A stretch of 51,357 nucleotides of DNA, taken from Woeseiaceae bacterium. Its GTDB lineage: Bacteria > Pseudomonadota > Gammaproteobacteria > Steroidobacterales > Woeseiaceae. Under the pieces are notes generated by a model. It ran no database searches, had not been told where the DNA came from, and worked only from the letters and a program-made list of their open reading frames with translations. Position 1 is the stretch's first letter; each line of letters opens with the position of its first letter. Below are positions 18,281 to 27,033 of this stretch, one piece after another. The stretch covers positions 1 through 51,357 of the forward strand of contig JABDNG010000043.1 in assembly GCA_013001045.1 (NCBI GenBank), written 5' to 3'. A program made the position numbers and the translations under genes.

Positions 18281-21200
18281 ATGCACAGAATGGAGCAGCG
18301 CACAGCAGCGGAGCCAGCATTGGCCGGGGATTTCAACGAACAGGCGTCGAGCGACGAACGCGAGCAACTGGATGCAACCGGTGAGTTCTTCAGCGTCGGT
18401 GCGCCCCTGCACGCGGTGCGCGCGGGTTACATACGCAGAAACGCCGACGATCTCCTTTACGAAACGGTTATTTCGGGCCGCTACGCGCATGTGCTGGCGC
18501 CGGACCGCAGCGGCAAGTCCAGCCTCATCGCCGCGACCGCGGCGCGGCTCGAAAACAACGGCTGCAAGATTGCGGTACTTGACCTGCAACAAATCGGCGT
18601 TCGCGATGGTGGCGGCGATCCGGGACGCTGGTATTACAACATTGCCTATCGTTTGCTTCGTCAGCTCCGAATTCGTCATGACCTGCAATCCTGGTGGCAG
18701 GACAAGTCGGTTCTGAGTAATCGTCAGCGGCTCGTCGAATTCTATTCCGAGGTTATCCTGCAGTTCGTGCCTGAACGCATTGTCGTATTTGTCGATGAAA
18801 TTCAGTGCATCGAGGAAGTTCCTTTTGACGACCAATTGCTGGCAAGTATTCGCGCAGCGCATAACGCACGAACGACGGACCCGGATTTTTCGAGGCTGTC
18901 GTTCGTATTGTTGGGCGAGTGCGATCCGGTGAGCCTGGTCGAGGAAGCCGAGCTTTCTCCGTTCAACGTGACGGCACCGATTCCGCTAAATGATTTTACG
19001 CGTGAAGAACTCAACCTGTTTGCCACGGAGTTAAACCTGGGGCAACACGAAGCCGCGGCGGCACTGGATCGCATTTTTCACTGGACCCGCGGCCAGCCCT
19101 ATCTGAGCCAGAAGTTGGCTCGCGCTATTGCCCGGGAAGGGGTGGACAGCGATATAGTGGCGCTCGTCGACCGCGTGGCAACACGGCAAATAGCGGGACG
19201 TGCGGCATTGCACAGTGAACCGCACATGAGCCACATCCATCGGGCCATCGTGAATGACATTAAGCGAAAAGAGCCGCTGCTCAATCTGTACGGCAAGATT
19301 CGCAAAGGGGTCGAAGTGGCGGCCGACCTGGGGTCGCCGATGCAGCGCAGGCTTATGGCGGTCGGATTGCTCGAGATCGATGAAGATGGCACCTTGCGCG
19401 TGCGCAATCGCTTGTATGACAGAGTGTTCACGGCCCGCTGGGCGAACGAAAATCTGCCGGTCCGCTTAAAGGTGCCGGCGTTGGTTATTGCCTCCTTCCT
19501 GTTACTAGCGCTGATTCCGTTCTGGTATACGCAGTGGCTACCGCGTCCGTACGTGGCGATCCTGGCCTCGCCCACGATCGAGCTGGAGACGGCCAGCGAC
19601 GCCTACCGTAACCTGCGGTCGTTCCCGGGGCATGCGGACATTGCCGATAATCTGTATCGGGTTTTCCTGACGCGGCGCGCGCGACTCGCGGCCGAGGAAA
19701 GTGAGCTTGATCGGGTTGTAGCGCTGACGGAAACCCTGCCCGACGCAGGGCGATTGCCGGAGGTGCTGGCAGCGGAGTTCTGGGATCGAAAGGTGCAGGC
19801 GGCCAAGCGACAGGAGCGCCGCGATGACGCGTTGATTGCGTCCCTGAAGTCTCTCGTCACGTCGACGCCACGACGCCGCCAGGTTGCAGCCAACCTTATC
19901 GCGGACGACTACCCGATGCTGCTCGCGAGCCTGCCGGCCCCCAAAGGCTCAAGGACTGTATTCGACCCTGTCAGTATGCTGCTGACGTCGGCCGACGGCG
20001 CGCGACTGTCACAATGGTCATACGCGACGGAGAACGTGCAACAGCGTGACGATTGGTCGGTCACCGCGCTTGACGTGATTCCCCTGGTGCGTCGCGTCGT
20101 CGTAAGTCGCGAAGGGGTCGTTAACAGGGTCGGTTTGAGCCTGACGATCAGCCATGCTCGCCTGTCCGATCTGCGCATAAAAATAATCGCACCGTCCGGT
20201 CGTACCATTGAGGTGGAGACCGGGCTTGAGCGGGCCTCGAGCAACGACACGATTCGCATTGCACCACAACAATTGCGCGAATTGATCGGGGAGTCTCTCG
20301 CCGGTACGTGGACGGTCAGCGTTCGCGACGAAAACCTGGGAATTGCCGGCCAGTTCGTTGGCTGGAATCTGAAGCTTAATTCGCAAGGGAATATCGAGGA
20401 GTTCCAGCGCGGCCTTAATATCCCTGAGCCCGTCGAACGCGAAACCGACAGTATCTGGTTCGATGCGAGTGGCCGCTACGCGGTTGCCCGTGCAATGCAG
20501 AGCGACAGCGCGCGTATCTGGGATCTTGCCTTTGCGGAACCGGTTCGCGCGATCGCCGTCAATGAGAATGAAATCCTCGTCGGCCTTGATGCAGGGGCAC
20601 GCCGTCTGGTCACTGCGACGCAGGACAGCGTGAATTTGTGGGACACAGCGTCGGGTGATCGGGTTGCCTCCATGCCCGTAGGATTCGGTAGCTCTGATGC
20701 CAGGCTGACGGCCGACGGCACGCACCTGTTTGTCGAGCGTCGCAGTGATGTTGAGACAAAACTCGAAGTCTGGTCTCTGGATACGGGTGACAGAGCGGCC
20801 GAAGTGTCGGTTGCCGGCGCGCCTTCCCTCGTTGTTGTCGACCCTACGGGCAGCCGCGTAGCGACCGCGGACTACGATCGTGCGGTACGTGTCTGGGAGT
20901 TTGCGACGGGAGAATTGCATGCACAGCTTGACTTGCCGGCACAACCGAGCGCTATTCAACTGGCTGCCGGCGGAACGGCACTGGGCGTGGTATACGGTAA
21001 CTCCGGCGTGTCGTTGTGGAGTGTCGATCGCCCACAGCAGTCGCTGCTCGAGCAATTCGGCGCGGGTCGCTGGCAGCTTGTCTTCTCGCCCTCAGGCAGC
21101 AGCGCGCTCGTTGGCAGGCCGGATATCGGCTTCCAGATGTATGGCAGCCGTGATGGACGGCATATTGGCCCGCCCGTCGGTGTTCGTCGCGACGCATTTT

Positions 21201-22336
21201 CATCGGACCTGCTTGCCTATAGTCATGATGAGAAGGTAATCGTGACCGGATCGGCCGAGGGCATGGTGCGTATCTGGAACGCGCCGGCGGCGGACGCTGC
21301 GGCGATCGTCGAAGCCAGCGAGCACGAAGTCTGGAAACCGTCGGCCGATCGTGTCCTGGCGGCGACACCGGACGCAACTCGTCTGCTTATTGGTGACCCG
21401 GCCGGGCACGTACACGTGATTCCTGCCGGCGCCAGCCTGGATGACTTGAAGATTATCAATGACGATGTCAGCTTCGTCGGGCACAACGCCGACGTCCGGG
21501 TGCTGAGCGTCAACGCGAGTGGTTCACTGGCGGCGAGCGCGGCATCCGATAATTCGATCAGAATCTGGAATACTGCGAGCGGCCAACCGTTGCCGCATAT
21601 AGCGGAAATTTCCGGCGCCGCAGTGACGCGAATGGTGTTTTCACCCGACTCGTCGTTGCTCGGTGTCCTCAACGATGATCGGGTCTGGCTGCTTGCGGTC
21701 GAAAGCGGCGACCTGGTCGCTGAGTTCGATCTTGGCGAGTCACATGCAGGCATTGCCTTTGCGAATGACGAGCGACTCTTTGTCGGTGGAGCCAGCGGAT
21801 CGTTGCGCTTGATCAACCTGGACGGTGAGGGTGGCTGGAGCTCAAGACAGGTCTGGAAGGGCGCCGCGCCCATTCGTGCACTAGAGGCGTCGCCTGGCGG
21901 TAAGTATCTGATTCTTATCGATTCGAATAACCTCGCGAGTCAATTCATTCTGGCCGAAGGACGCATTGCTGACCACGTTCTGCAACTCCCCGCCGCCACG
22001 CAGGACGTCACATTTGGCGACAGTGACAGCCATGCGATGTTTCGCACTTCGCGCTGGGTGCACAGGGCCAGTTCTTCGATGGCGGGCCTGATCTGGCAGG
22101 ACAGCGTGTTCGTGCCCAGAGTATCGAATGGGGCAAGAATCGTCCCGGGCAAGACCGAGGAGGCAGGTGTGGCCAGTAATCGCCTGTACCTGCCGGCGGT
22201 GCGCAATGGCTTCGTCGAACTCGTTGAACTGGCCTTCAGAGGGTCATCCAATCCGGGCCTGTTCGGCAACAAGGATGAATTGCTCCAGGAATGGCAGACG
22301 CGCCTCACGGGAAACGCCGTGCCAGAGGGTGGTTAA
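18281..22336 (+). CDS. AAA_35 ATPase / membrane anchor / P-domain / WD40 fusion protein
   Basis: A 1351-residue multidomain protein of unknown role. Residues about 36-390 match the AAA_35 STAND-like NTPase family: FFSVGAPLHAVRAGYIRR, Walker A DRSGKSS (G78 K79 S80), Walker B VVFVDEI (D172 E173), FVLLGECDP and WTRGQPYLSQKLARA. One membrane helix lies at about 399-418. Residues about 605-700 resemble the proprotein convertase P-domain (VGLSLTISHARLSDLRIKIIAPSG ... AGTWTVSVRD region). From about 710 to 1300 there are WD40-type repeats with VRVWE, VRIWN and IRIWN blade ends. The N-terminal ATPase is probably cytoplasmic and the P-domain and propeller periplasmic, which is inference. The start could also be the ATG at 18290, where a GGA lies about ten bases upstream. 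It is divergent from the kinase gene. Confidence 0.85.
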   Translation: MHRMEQRTAAEPALAGDFNEQASSDEREQLDATGEFFSVGAPLHAVRAGYIRRNADDLLYETVISGRYAHVLAPDRSGKSSLIAATAARLENNGCKIAVLDLQQIGVRDGGGDPGRWYYNIAYRLLRQLRIRHDLQSWWQDKSVLSNRQRLVEFYSEVILQFVPERIVVFVDEIQCIEEVPFDDQLLASIRAAHNARTTDPDFSRLSFVLLGECDPVSLVEEAELSPFNVTAPIPLNDFTREELNLFATELNLGQHEAAAALDRIFHWTRGQPYLSQKLARAIAREGVDSDIVALVDRVATRQIAGRAALHSEPHMSHIHRAIVNDIKRKEPLLNLYGKIRKGVEVAADLGSPMQRRLMAVGLLEIDEDGTLRVRNRLYDRVFTARWANENLPVRLKVPALVIASFLLLALIPFWYTQWLPRPYVAILASPTIELETASDAYRNLRSFPGHADIADNLYRVFLTRRARLAAEESELDRVVALTETLPDAGRLPEVLAAEFWDRKVQAAKRQERRDDALIASLKSLVTSTPRRRQVAANLIADDYPMLLASLPAPKGSRTVFDPVSMLLTSADGARLSQWSYATENVQQRDDWSVTALDVIPLVRRVVVSREGVVNRVGLSLTISHARLSDLRIKIIAPSGRTIEVETGLERASSNDTIRIAPQQLRELIGESLAGTWTVSVRDENLGIAGQFVGWNLKLNSQGNIEEFQRGLNIPEPVERETDSIWFDASGRYAVARAMQSDSARIWDLAFAEPVRAIAVNENEILVGLDAGARRLVTATQDSVNLWDTASGDRVASMPVGFGSSDARLTADGTHLFVERRSDVETKLEVWSLDTGDRAAEVSVAGAPSLVVVDPTGSRVATADYDRAVRVWEFATGELHAQLDLPAQPSAIQLAAGGTALGVVYGNSGVSLWSVDRPQQSLLEQFGAGRWQLVFSPSGSSALVGRPDIGFQMYGSRDGRHIGPPVGVRRDAFSSDLLAYSHDEKVIVTGSAEGMVRIWNAPAADAAAIVEASEHEVWKPSADRVLAATPDATRLLIGDPAGHVHVIPAGASLDDLKIINDDVSFVGHNADVRVLSVNASGSLAASAASDNSIRIWNTASGQPLPHIAEISGAAVTRMVFSPDSSLLGVLNDDRVWLLAVESGDLVAEFDLGESHAGIAFANDERLFVGGASGSLRLINLDGEGGWSSRQVWKGAAPIRALEASPGGKYLILIDSNNLASQFILAEGRIADHVLQLPAATQDVTFGDSDSHAMFRTSRWVHRASSSMAGLIWQDSVFVPRVSNGARIVPGKTEEAGVASNRLYLPAVRNGFVELVELAFRGSSNPGLFGNKDELLQEWQTRLTGNAVPEGG

Positions 22337-22365
22337 CAAAGATCGGCGAGTTGTTAGCGGCCTGT

Positions 22366-24267
22366 CTATCGTGTGTCGCCGCGCAATGTTCTAACGAGTA
22401 ACTCCAGTTTTTCCGCGGTCACTTCTGACGGGGGTACCGGCTTGCCAAAAGAGACTGGAACGCGGGCGAACAGCCGGCCGGGAATTTTCCGGATACCCCC
22501 ACTGCGCCGTCGGCTGAACCAGCTACCCCATAATCGCCCCAGCGCGGCGGGCACGACAGGGACTGCACGTCTTTGAATGATCTTCTCGATGCCTGGTCGA
22601 AAACGCTGGATCTCGCCGTCGGAAGTAATCCCGCCCTCTGGAAATATGCAGACGACGTTTCCTGCGGCGAGCTCCGCATCGACTTTTTCAAATGCTTCAT
22701 CCATCAGCTGCTTGTCTTCTTTTGCCGATGCGATGGGAATTGCCTTGGCGGTCTTGAACAGGAAATTCAATAACGGTATTTCAAAAATCTTGTACCACAT
22801 GACAAATCGCATCGGGCGCCGCACCGAACCGCCCAGGATAACAGGGTCCATGAAACTGACATGGTTGCAGACAACCACAGCGGGTCCCTTGCTCGGAATG
22901 TTGTCGAGTCCCGTTGGGCGCAATCGGTAAACGACGTTAATGACGATCCAGGCCAGGAACCGCATCAGGAATTCCGGTAGCAAGGAGAAAATATAAACTG
23001 CGACGACGGCATTCAATACGGCGATGATCACGAATAGTTCAGGGATCGAGAAACCGGACCTGAGTACTGCAAGTGACAAGATGGCTGCGCTTACCATTAG
23101 TAGTGCATTAATGATGTTGTTGGCGGCGATGATGCGGGACAAATGCTGACGTTTGGCGCGCTTTTGTATCAGCGCGTACAAGGGAACGCTGTAGAACCCC
23201 CCGAAGGCGCCGAGCAAAGCGAGATCAGCCAGGATGCGCCAGCTTCCGCTGCGCGAGAGAAACGCTTCGATCGATGCAGCAGCCAGGCTGTTAGCGTCAG
23301 GTTGCGCGAAATAGAGATCGATCGCGAACAGGCTAAGTCCGATAGCACCAAAGGGCACCAAACCGAGCTCAATGCGGTGCCCGGACATGCGTTCGCACAA
23401 TAAGGAACCGATGCCAACGCCAACGGCGAACGCAGTCAACAGGCACGTCGTAATCGCCTCGTTGCCATTGAGGATTTCGAGCGTGTACGCCGGTATCTGG
23501 ATCGTCATGGCAGAGCCGAAAAACCAGAACCATGAAATGCCGAGTATCGACAAAAAGACACTGCGTTCTTCGCGGGCGTACTGGATGATGCGCCAGGTTT
23601 CCTGCCACGCGTTCCAGTTTATGCGAAGGGTGGGATCAACTGCCGGCGTGCGGGGCACCTGGCGACTCGTCATATAGCCTGATAGCGCAACGGCTATCAG
23701 GCAAGCGCCTAGCACTGCCTGTTTGCTCAATCCCGTGCCAGCGGCGATTTCGTTTCCGACCACGATCCCGCCGATAATCAGGCCGAGAATGATCGCTACG
23801 TACGTGCCCGACTCAACCAGTGCATTGCCGCCGACCAACTCATCGTCATCCAGCTTTTGTGGCAGGTAAGCGTACTTGACCGGACCGAACATCGTTGACT
23901 GGCAACCCATGAGAAATAACACGAGCAAGAGCAGTGGGTAGCTCTCGGAGACCAGTGCGAATGCGGCGAGGAGCATCAGGGCGATTTCGAGCGTCTTGAT
24001 GCGCCGAAACAGCATCGATTTTTCGTATTTGTCGGCAAGCTGCCCCGCGGTCGCGGAAAACAAGAAAAACGGCAAAATGAACAGGCCGGCGGCGACGTTC
24101 GCGAGCTGCGTGTGGTTCATGCCCGCAACGAGTACGCCCTGGAACGTGATCAGTATGACCAGGCCGTTACGAAAGATATTGTCGTTGAGCGCTCCGAGGA
24201 ACTGGGTGGCGAAGAATGGTGCAAACCGACGTTGGCCGAGAAGCTTGAATTGACTCGATCCTGGCAA
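22366..24267 (-). CDS. MFS transporter fused to a PlsC-type acyltransferase (lysophospholipid transport and reacylation)
   Basis: About 633 residues. The first 430 form a 12-helix MFS transporter like LplT (FAPFFATQFLGALNDNIFRN). The remainder is a 1-acylglycerol-3-phosphate-type acyltransferase with H469xxxxD474 (NHVSFMD) and FPEGG (542-546). Family knowledge: LplT-Aas systems flip lysophospholipids inward and reacylate them. Here the third Aas module, the acyl-ACP synthetase, is missing, so acyl donors must come from elsewhere. The open frame runs to an ATG at 24513 but the first 82 residues look non-coding. I prefer a TTG at 24267 because GAGGGG (24277-24282, minus strand) sits nine bases upstream and the conserved domain starts at once. 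Confidence 0.88.
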   Translation of the reverse strand: MPGSSQFKLLGQRRFAPFFATQFLGALNDNIFRNGLVILITFQGVLVAGMNHTQLANVAAGLFILPFFLFSATAGQLADKYEKSMLFRRIKTLEIALMLLAAFALVSESYPLLLLVLFLMGCQSTMFGPVKYAYLPQKLDDDELVGGNALVESGTYVAIILGLIIGGIVVGNEIAAGTGLSKQAVLGACLIAVALSGYMTSRQVPRTPAVDPTLRINWNAWQETWRIIQYAREERSVFLSILGISWFWFFGSAMTIQIPAYTLEILNGNEAITTCLLTAFAVGVGIGSLLCERMSGHRIELGLVPFGAIGLSLFAIDLYFAQPDANSLAAASIEAFLSRSGSWRILADLALLGAFGGFYSVPLYALIQKRAKRQHLSRIIAANNIINALLMVSAAILSLAVLRSGFSIPELFVIIAVLNAVVAVYIFSLLPEFLMRFLAWIVINVVYRLRPTGLDNIPSKGPAVVVCNHVSFMDPVILGGSVRRPMRFVMWYKIFEIPLLNFLFKTAKAIPIASAKEDKQLMDEAFEKVDAELAAGNVVCIFPEGGITSDGEIQRFRPGIEKIIQRRAVPVVPAALGRLWGSWFSRRRSGGIRKIPGRLFARVPVSFGKPVPPSEVTAEKLELLVRTLRGDTR

Positions 24268-24276
24268 TGGTCCGCA

Positions 24277-24282
24277 CCCCTC
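24277..24282 (-). promoter_or_regulatory. Ribosome binding site deciding the TTG start of the MFS-acyltransferase gene
   Basis: GAGGGG on the minus strand, nine bases before TTG at 24267. No ATG or GTG in frame has a comparable site, and the conserved sequence SQFKLLGQRRFAPFF begins four residues after this start. Confidence 0.6.
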
Positions 24283-24440
24283 GTATGTGCACGGCGTCAC
24301 TATAACGCGAATAAGCGCCGATTCTGCTCGAAAAAGTGCGAAGTCGCACCGCCGCGCCGGGTTGACGGTTTTGCTATCATTGCGATTGACGTACCATGAT
24401 TTCTCGAGCAAATGCCAAAATTTTGAATAATGATGCGCGA

Positions 24441-25040
24441 ATGAAAAAGCAGTTGACACTATACCTGTGCGGTTTTGCACTGCTGGCCGGTTGCGGCAAG
24501 GAACCTGCGCCACGGACCGTTACCGAATTCGTCGATAACCCGATGTTGCTCGAGGCGGCGGTGGTCCGGTGTGCGCAGGACCGCGCCAAGACCAAGTACG
24601 AAGCGGAATGCGTCAACGCGCGCCTGGCTGTTGCTCGCGTCCAGGCCAGGGAAGAGGCAGCGGCCAAAGCGGCGCTGGAGGCTCGTTCGGAAAGCAAGAT
24701 GAAGGCTATCCGCAGAAATGCGGCCGCGGCCGCCGAAGCGCGCCGGCGTGCACAAGAGGCCGAGCGTGCACGCGAGGAAGCCGAGTATCTGGCTCAATTT
24801 GGCGTCTCGCCATCGAGCGATTCAGAAACGGCCGATTCGGGTACAGGCGACGTGTCGGTCGAGGGCAATTTGCCCGTGGCCGTCGTACCGGAAGCCGAGG
24901 CTGCTGACGCCGTCGCCGTTGACCCGGACGCGCGCCCGGCGAACGATGCCGGCAACGCGCCGGTGGCAGAGCTACCCTCGACGGATCTCGACGCGGTTCG
25001 TGACGAATTGCGGCGCCGCAACGAAGAGGGCGGGAACTAG
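24441..25040 (+). CDS. EexN-like lipoprotein
   Basis: A 199-residue predicted lipoprotein with a type II signal peptide and lipobox LLAGC (acylated Cys18). Just after it comes the EexN-type segment VTEFVDNPMLLEAAVVRCAQDRA with a second conserved Cys in AECVNA. EexN lipoproteins were named for entry exclusion in conjugative plasmids, but stand-alone chromosomal copies are common and their role is not established. Residues about 60-115 form a long Ala/Arg/Glu helix likely to be a coiled coil. The C-terminal 85 residues are acidic and low in complexity. No conjugation genes are present. The ATG at 24441 is chosen over 24396 because it gives the signal peptide, although no clear ribosome binding site is seen. 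Confidence 0.8.
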   Translation: MKKQLTLYLCGFALLAGCGKEPAPRTVTEFVDNPMLLEAAVVRCAQDRAKTKYEAECVNARLAVARVQAREEAAAKAALEARSESKMKAIRRNAAAAAEARRRAQEAERAREEAEYLAQFGVSPSSDSETADSGTGDVSVEGNLPVAVVPEAEAADAVAVDPDARPANDAGNAPVAELPSTDLDAVRDELRRRNEEGGN

Positions 25041-26113
25041 CTTTCCGTCTGCGGCATCGTCCGCACATGCAGGTCCCGCTGCGGAAACGGAATCTCAATG
25101 TTGTTGTCTTTGAACGCCTTGTAGATAGCGCAATTCAGTTCGTGCGTGACGCGCCCGCGATCGACGGGTCGGGCTATCCAGCCCAGTAACTCGAAATTCA
25201 GACTGGAATCGCCGAAGCTGCGAAAACGCACTCGCGCTTCAGGATTGCGCACGATATCCGCATTGTCATTCGCGACGTTTTCGAGCGTGCTGATGACATG
25301 ATCGATATCGCTTCCGTAAGCGACGCCAACCGCCACGCGAATCCTGTGTTGCTCAGAGGGGCCGCCGGCTTCGTTAATGATCTTGCCATTACCGATGATG
25401 CCGTTCGGAACCGTGATTTCGATGTCGTCACGAGTCAGTATGCGAGTACTGCGGAGTCCGATGTTGGTCACGATTCCACGTTCACCCGAATCCAGGATAA
25501 TAAAGTCGCCGGTCTTATACGGCGCGTCCATGATGATCGAAACACCGGCAAAGAGGTTTGACAGCGTGTCTTTTGCAGCGAAGCTGAGCGCCAGGCCCAC
25601 GATACCGGCGGATGCAAGCCACGCGGTAACGTCGATTTGCCAGGCAAGAAAAATAAAGTAAACCGTCAGTGCAACCAGGACGATCTTCAATACGTTATGC
25701 AGCAAGGACTGCATGCCTGTTTCTAGTATCTTGCTGTCTTTTGATCGACCGAATACGACGATCAGGAGGTTCAGCAGGCTGTTCAGCGTGCTGTACCAGA
25801 CGAAAATTGCGATGGTCTTGAGAATGCCTAACGTGATGAATAACGGCGTATCGGGCATCTCGATTCGACGGGCCGCGAGCGCGAGTCCGAGCAAAACGAA
25901 CGACAGGAAAACCGGCCGATGCAGCAGCCTGATGAACTGATCATCAAAATTATTCGTCGATCGGCTGGCGATCCGCCCCAAAATTCCGGAGATTATCCAG
26001 TCAGCAATCTTGCCGATGAATATAAAAATCGCCGCAATGATTACGGCCTGGAGATAGAGGTTGGGGCCAATCAACTCAGCGAGTTGCTGGACCTTCGCGA
26101 TTGGGTCGTTCAA
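25037..26113 (-). CDS. MscS-family small-conductance mechanosensitive channel
   Basis: A 358-residue inner-membrane channel that opens on osmotic downshock. N-terminal helices (about 20-40, 68-85, 90-120) precede the pore helix and beta domain typical of MscS: WLASAGIVGLALSFAAKDTLSNLFAGVSIIMDAPYKTGDFI. The soluble domain continues with GLRSTRILTRDDIEITVPNG and ends IEIPFPQRDLHVR. The start is TTG at 26113, and a better-supported start was not found. The gene lies 20 bases downstream of the SYLF protein gene on the same strand and is probably cotranscribed. Its stop shares CTAG with the EexN-like gene. Confidence 0.9.
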   Translation of the reverse strand: MNDPIAKVQQLAELIGPNLYLQAVIIAAIFIFIGKIADWIISGILGRIASRSTNNFDDQFIRLLHRPVFLSFVLLGLALAARRIEMPDTPLFITLGILKTIAIFVWYSTLNSLLNLLIVVFGRSKDSKILETGMQSLLHNVLKIVLVALTVYFIFLAWQIDVTAWLASAGIVGLALSFAAKDTLSNLFAGVSIIMDAPYKTGDFIILDSGERGIVTNIGLRSTRILTRDDIEITVPNGIIGNGKIINEAGGPSEQHRIRVAVGVAYGSDIDHVISTLENVANDNADIVRNPEARVRFRSFGDSSLNFELLGWIARPVDRGRVTHELNCAIYKAFKDNNIEIPFPQRDLHVRTMPQTES

Positions 26114-26133
26114 CGATCTATGCGCCGTATCAT

Positions 26134-26955
26134 CTAGTAATTGGGGTCGTACTCAGTTTCGTCATTTTCGGACTCGCCAGCTTCCGGCATGCCAAAAGTG
26201 CGAACGTTGGAAGATTCCTGCTCCGCCGGCTCGGTACCCGCGCCTGCCTGCATACCGGGCGACGTTGGCAAGCGCCGTGTCTGCGCAGTCAGTATCTGCA
26301 CAAATGTGTTCGCGATATCGGGCGCGATGGTCGGAGAACTGACGAATATTTTTTCGGGCGTCATGCTGCTTGAGCTGTAGAACGCAGCGTTGGCTTTGCG
26401 GTCCATTGTGACACCGGCGCCTTCGAGCGCGACTCCGGCGAACAGGCCGCGGCTACGTGAATAGGATACGACTTCCGCTTTGAGCAAGATATCGGTAGCG
26501 ATCGACGTATGACGACCCACCGGTCCCGCGGCAACGGATGCGTCCGCACCCAGCGTAAGTTTGCCGTTCGCTATGCCATCTACGCCTTTGCGTGTCTTGA
26601 ACACGAGGATGATGTCCGTCGACTGTGCGCCGATCTGCCAGCCGACGCTGCCGCCCGTCAGCGTGATGAACGCCGGGTTGCTCCAGGAATTATCGTCCTG
26701 ACGCACAACCAGGATTCCTTTGCCGCGTCGCGCGCCAAGGCCGAACGCGGCTTTAACGACATTGGGCACAACCGCCACCGCATAAGCGCGTGAGAGCAAC
26801 GACGGCGGAATCGTTTTCTCCGGAATTCGCAGCAGTTGATCCAGAACATCGGCGGCATCCGCGACACGCTTTTCTTCACGGGTGGCGGCAAAACTGGTCG
26901 ACGTAAAGATCAGGGCCAGTAAGGAAAACGTGACCAGGATGCGTGTGTTGTTCAT
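26134..26955 (-). CDS. Secreted SYLF-domain lipid-binding protein
   Basis: A 273-residue protein with a signal peptide (1-23, TSFA-A) followed by an SYLF/YSC84 domain spanning about 30-225 (RAYAVAVVPNVVKAAFGLGARRGKGILVVR, GGSVGWQIGAQSTDIILVF). SYLF domains bind phosphoinositides in eukaryotes. Bacterial forms are periplasmic or outer-membrane associated and poorly understood. The C-terminal 45 residues are Pro/Glu-rich and acidic and may be disordered. It is followed 20 bases later by mscS, so the pair may act on membrane stress, which is inference. Confidence 0.88.
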   Translation of the reverse strand: MNNTRILVTFSLLALIFTSTSFAATREEKRVADAADVLDQLLRIPEKTIPPSLLSRAYAVAVVPNVVKAAFGLGARRGKGILVVRQDDNSWSNPAFITLTGGSVGWQIGAQSTDIILVFKTRKGVDGIANGKLTLGADASVAAGPVGRHTSIATDILLKAEVVSYSRSRGLFAGVALEGAGVTMDRKANAAFYSSSSMTPEKIFVSSPTIAPDIANTFVQILTAQTRRLPTSPGMQAGAGTEPAEQESSNVRTFGMPEAGESENDETEYDPNY

Positions 26956-27033
26956 GTTGGTGTCCGACAGAGAAATCGCTCAGTAGTTCTATATTACGCG
27001 AAAAACAGCGCGCCAAGAATGCGTATCGGCTTT

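Noticed and set aside
20018-21055. A 345-codon open frame on the minus strand
   Set aside because: Antisense to the WD40 part of the AAA_35 protein, whose domains are clear. The opposite translation is Arg/His-rich without recognisable features.
24386-24414. TTGACG followed after 17 bases by CAAATG before the EexN-like gene
   Set aside because: The -10 match is too poor to call a promoter.
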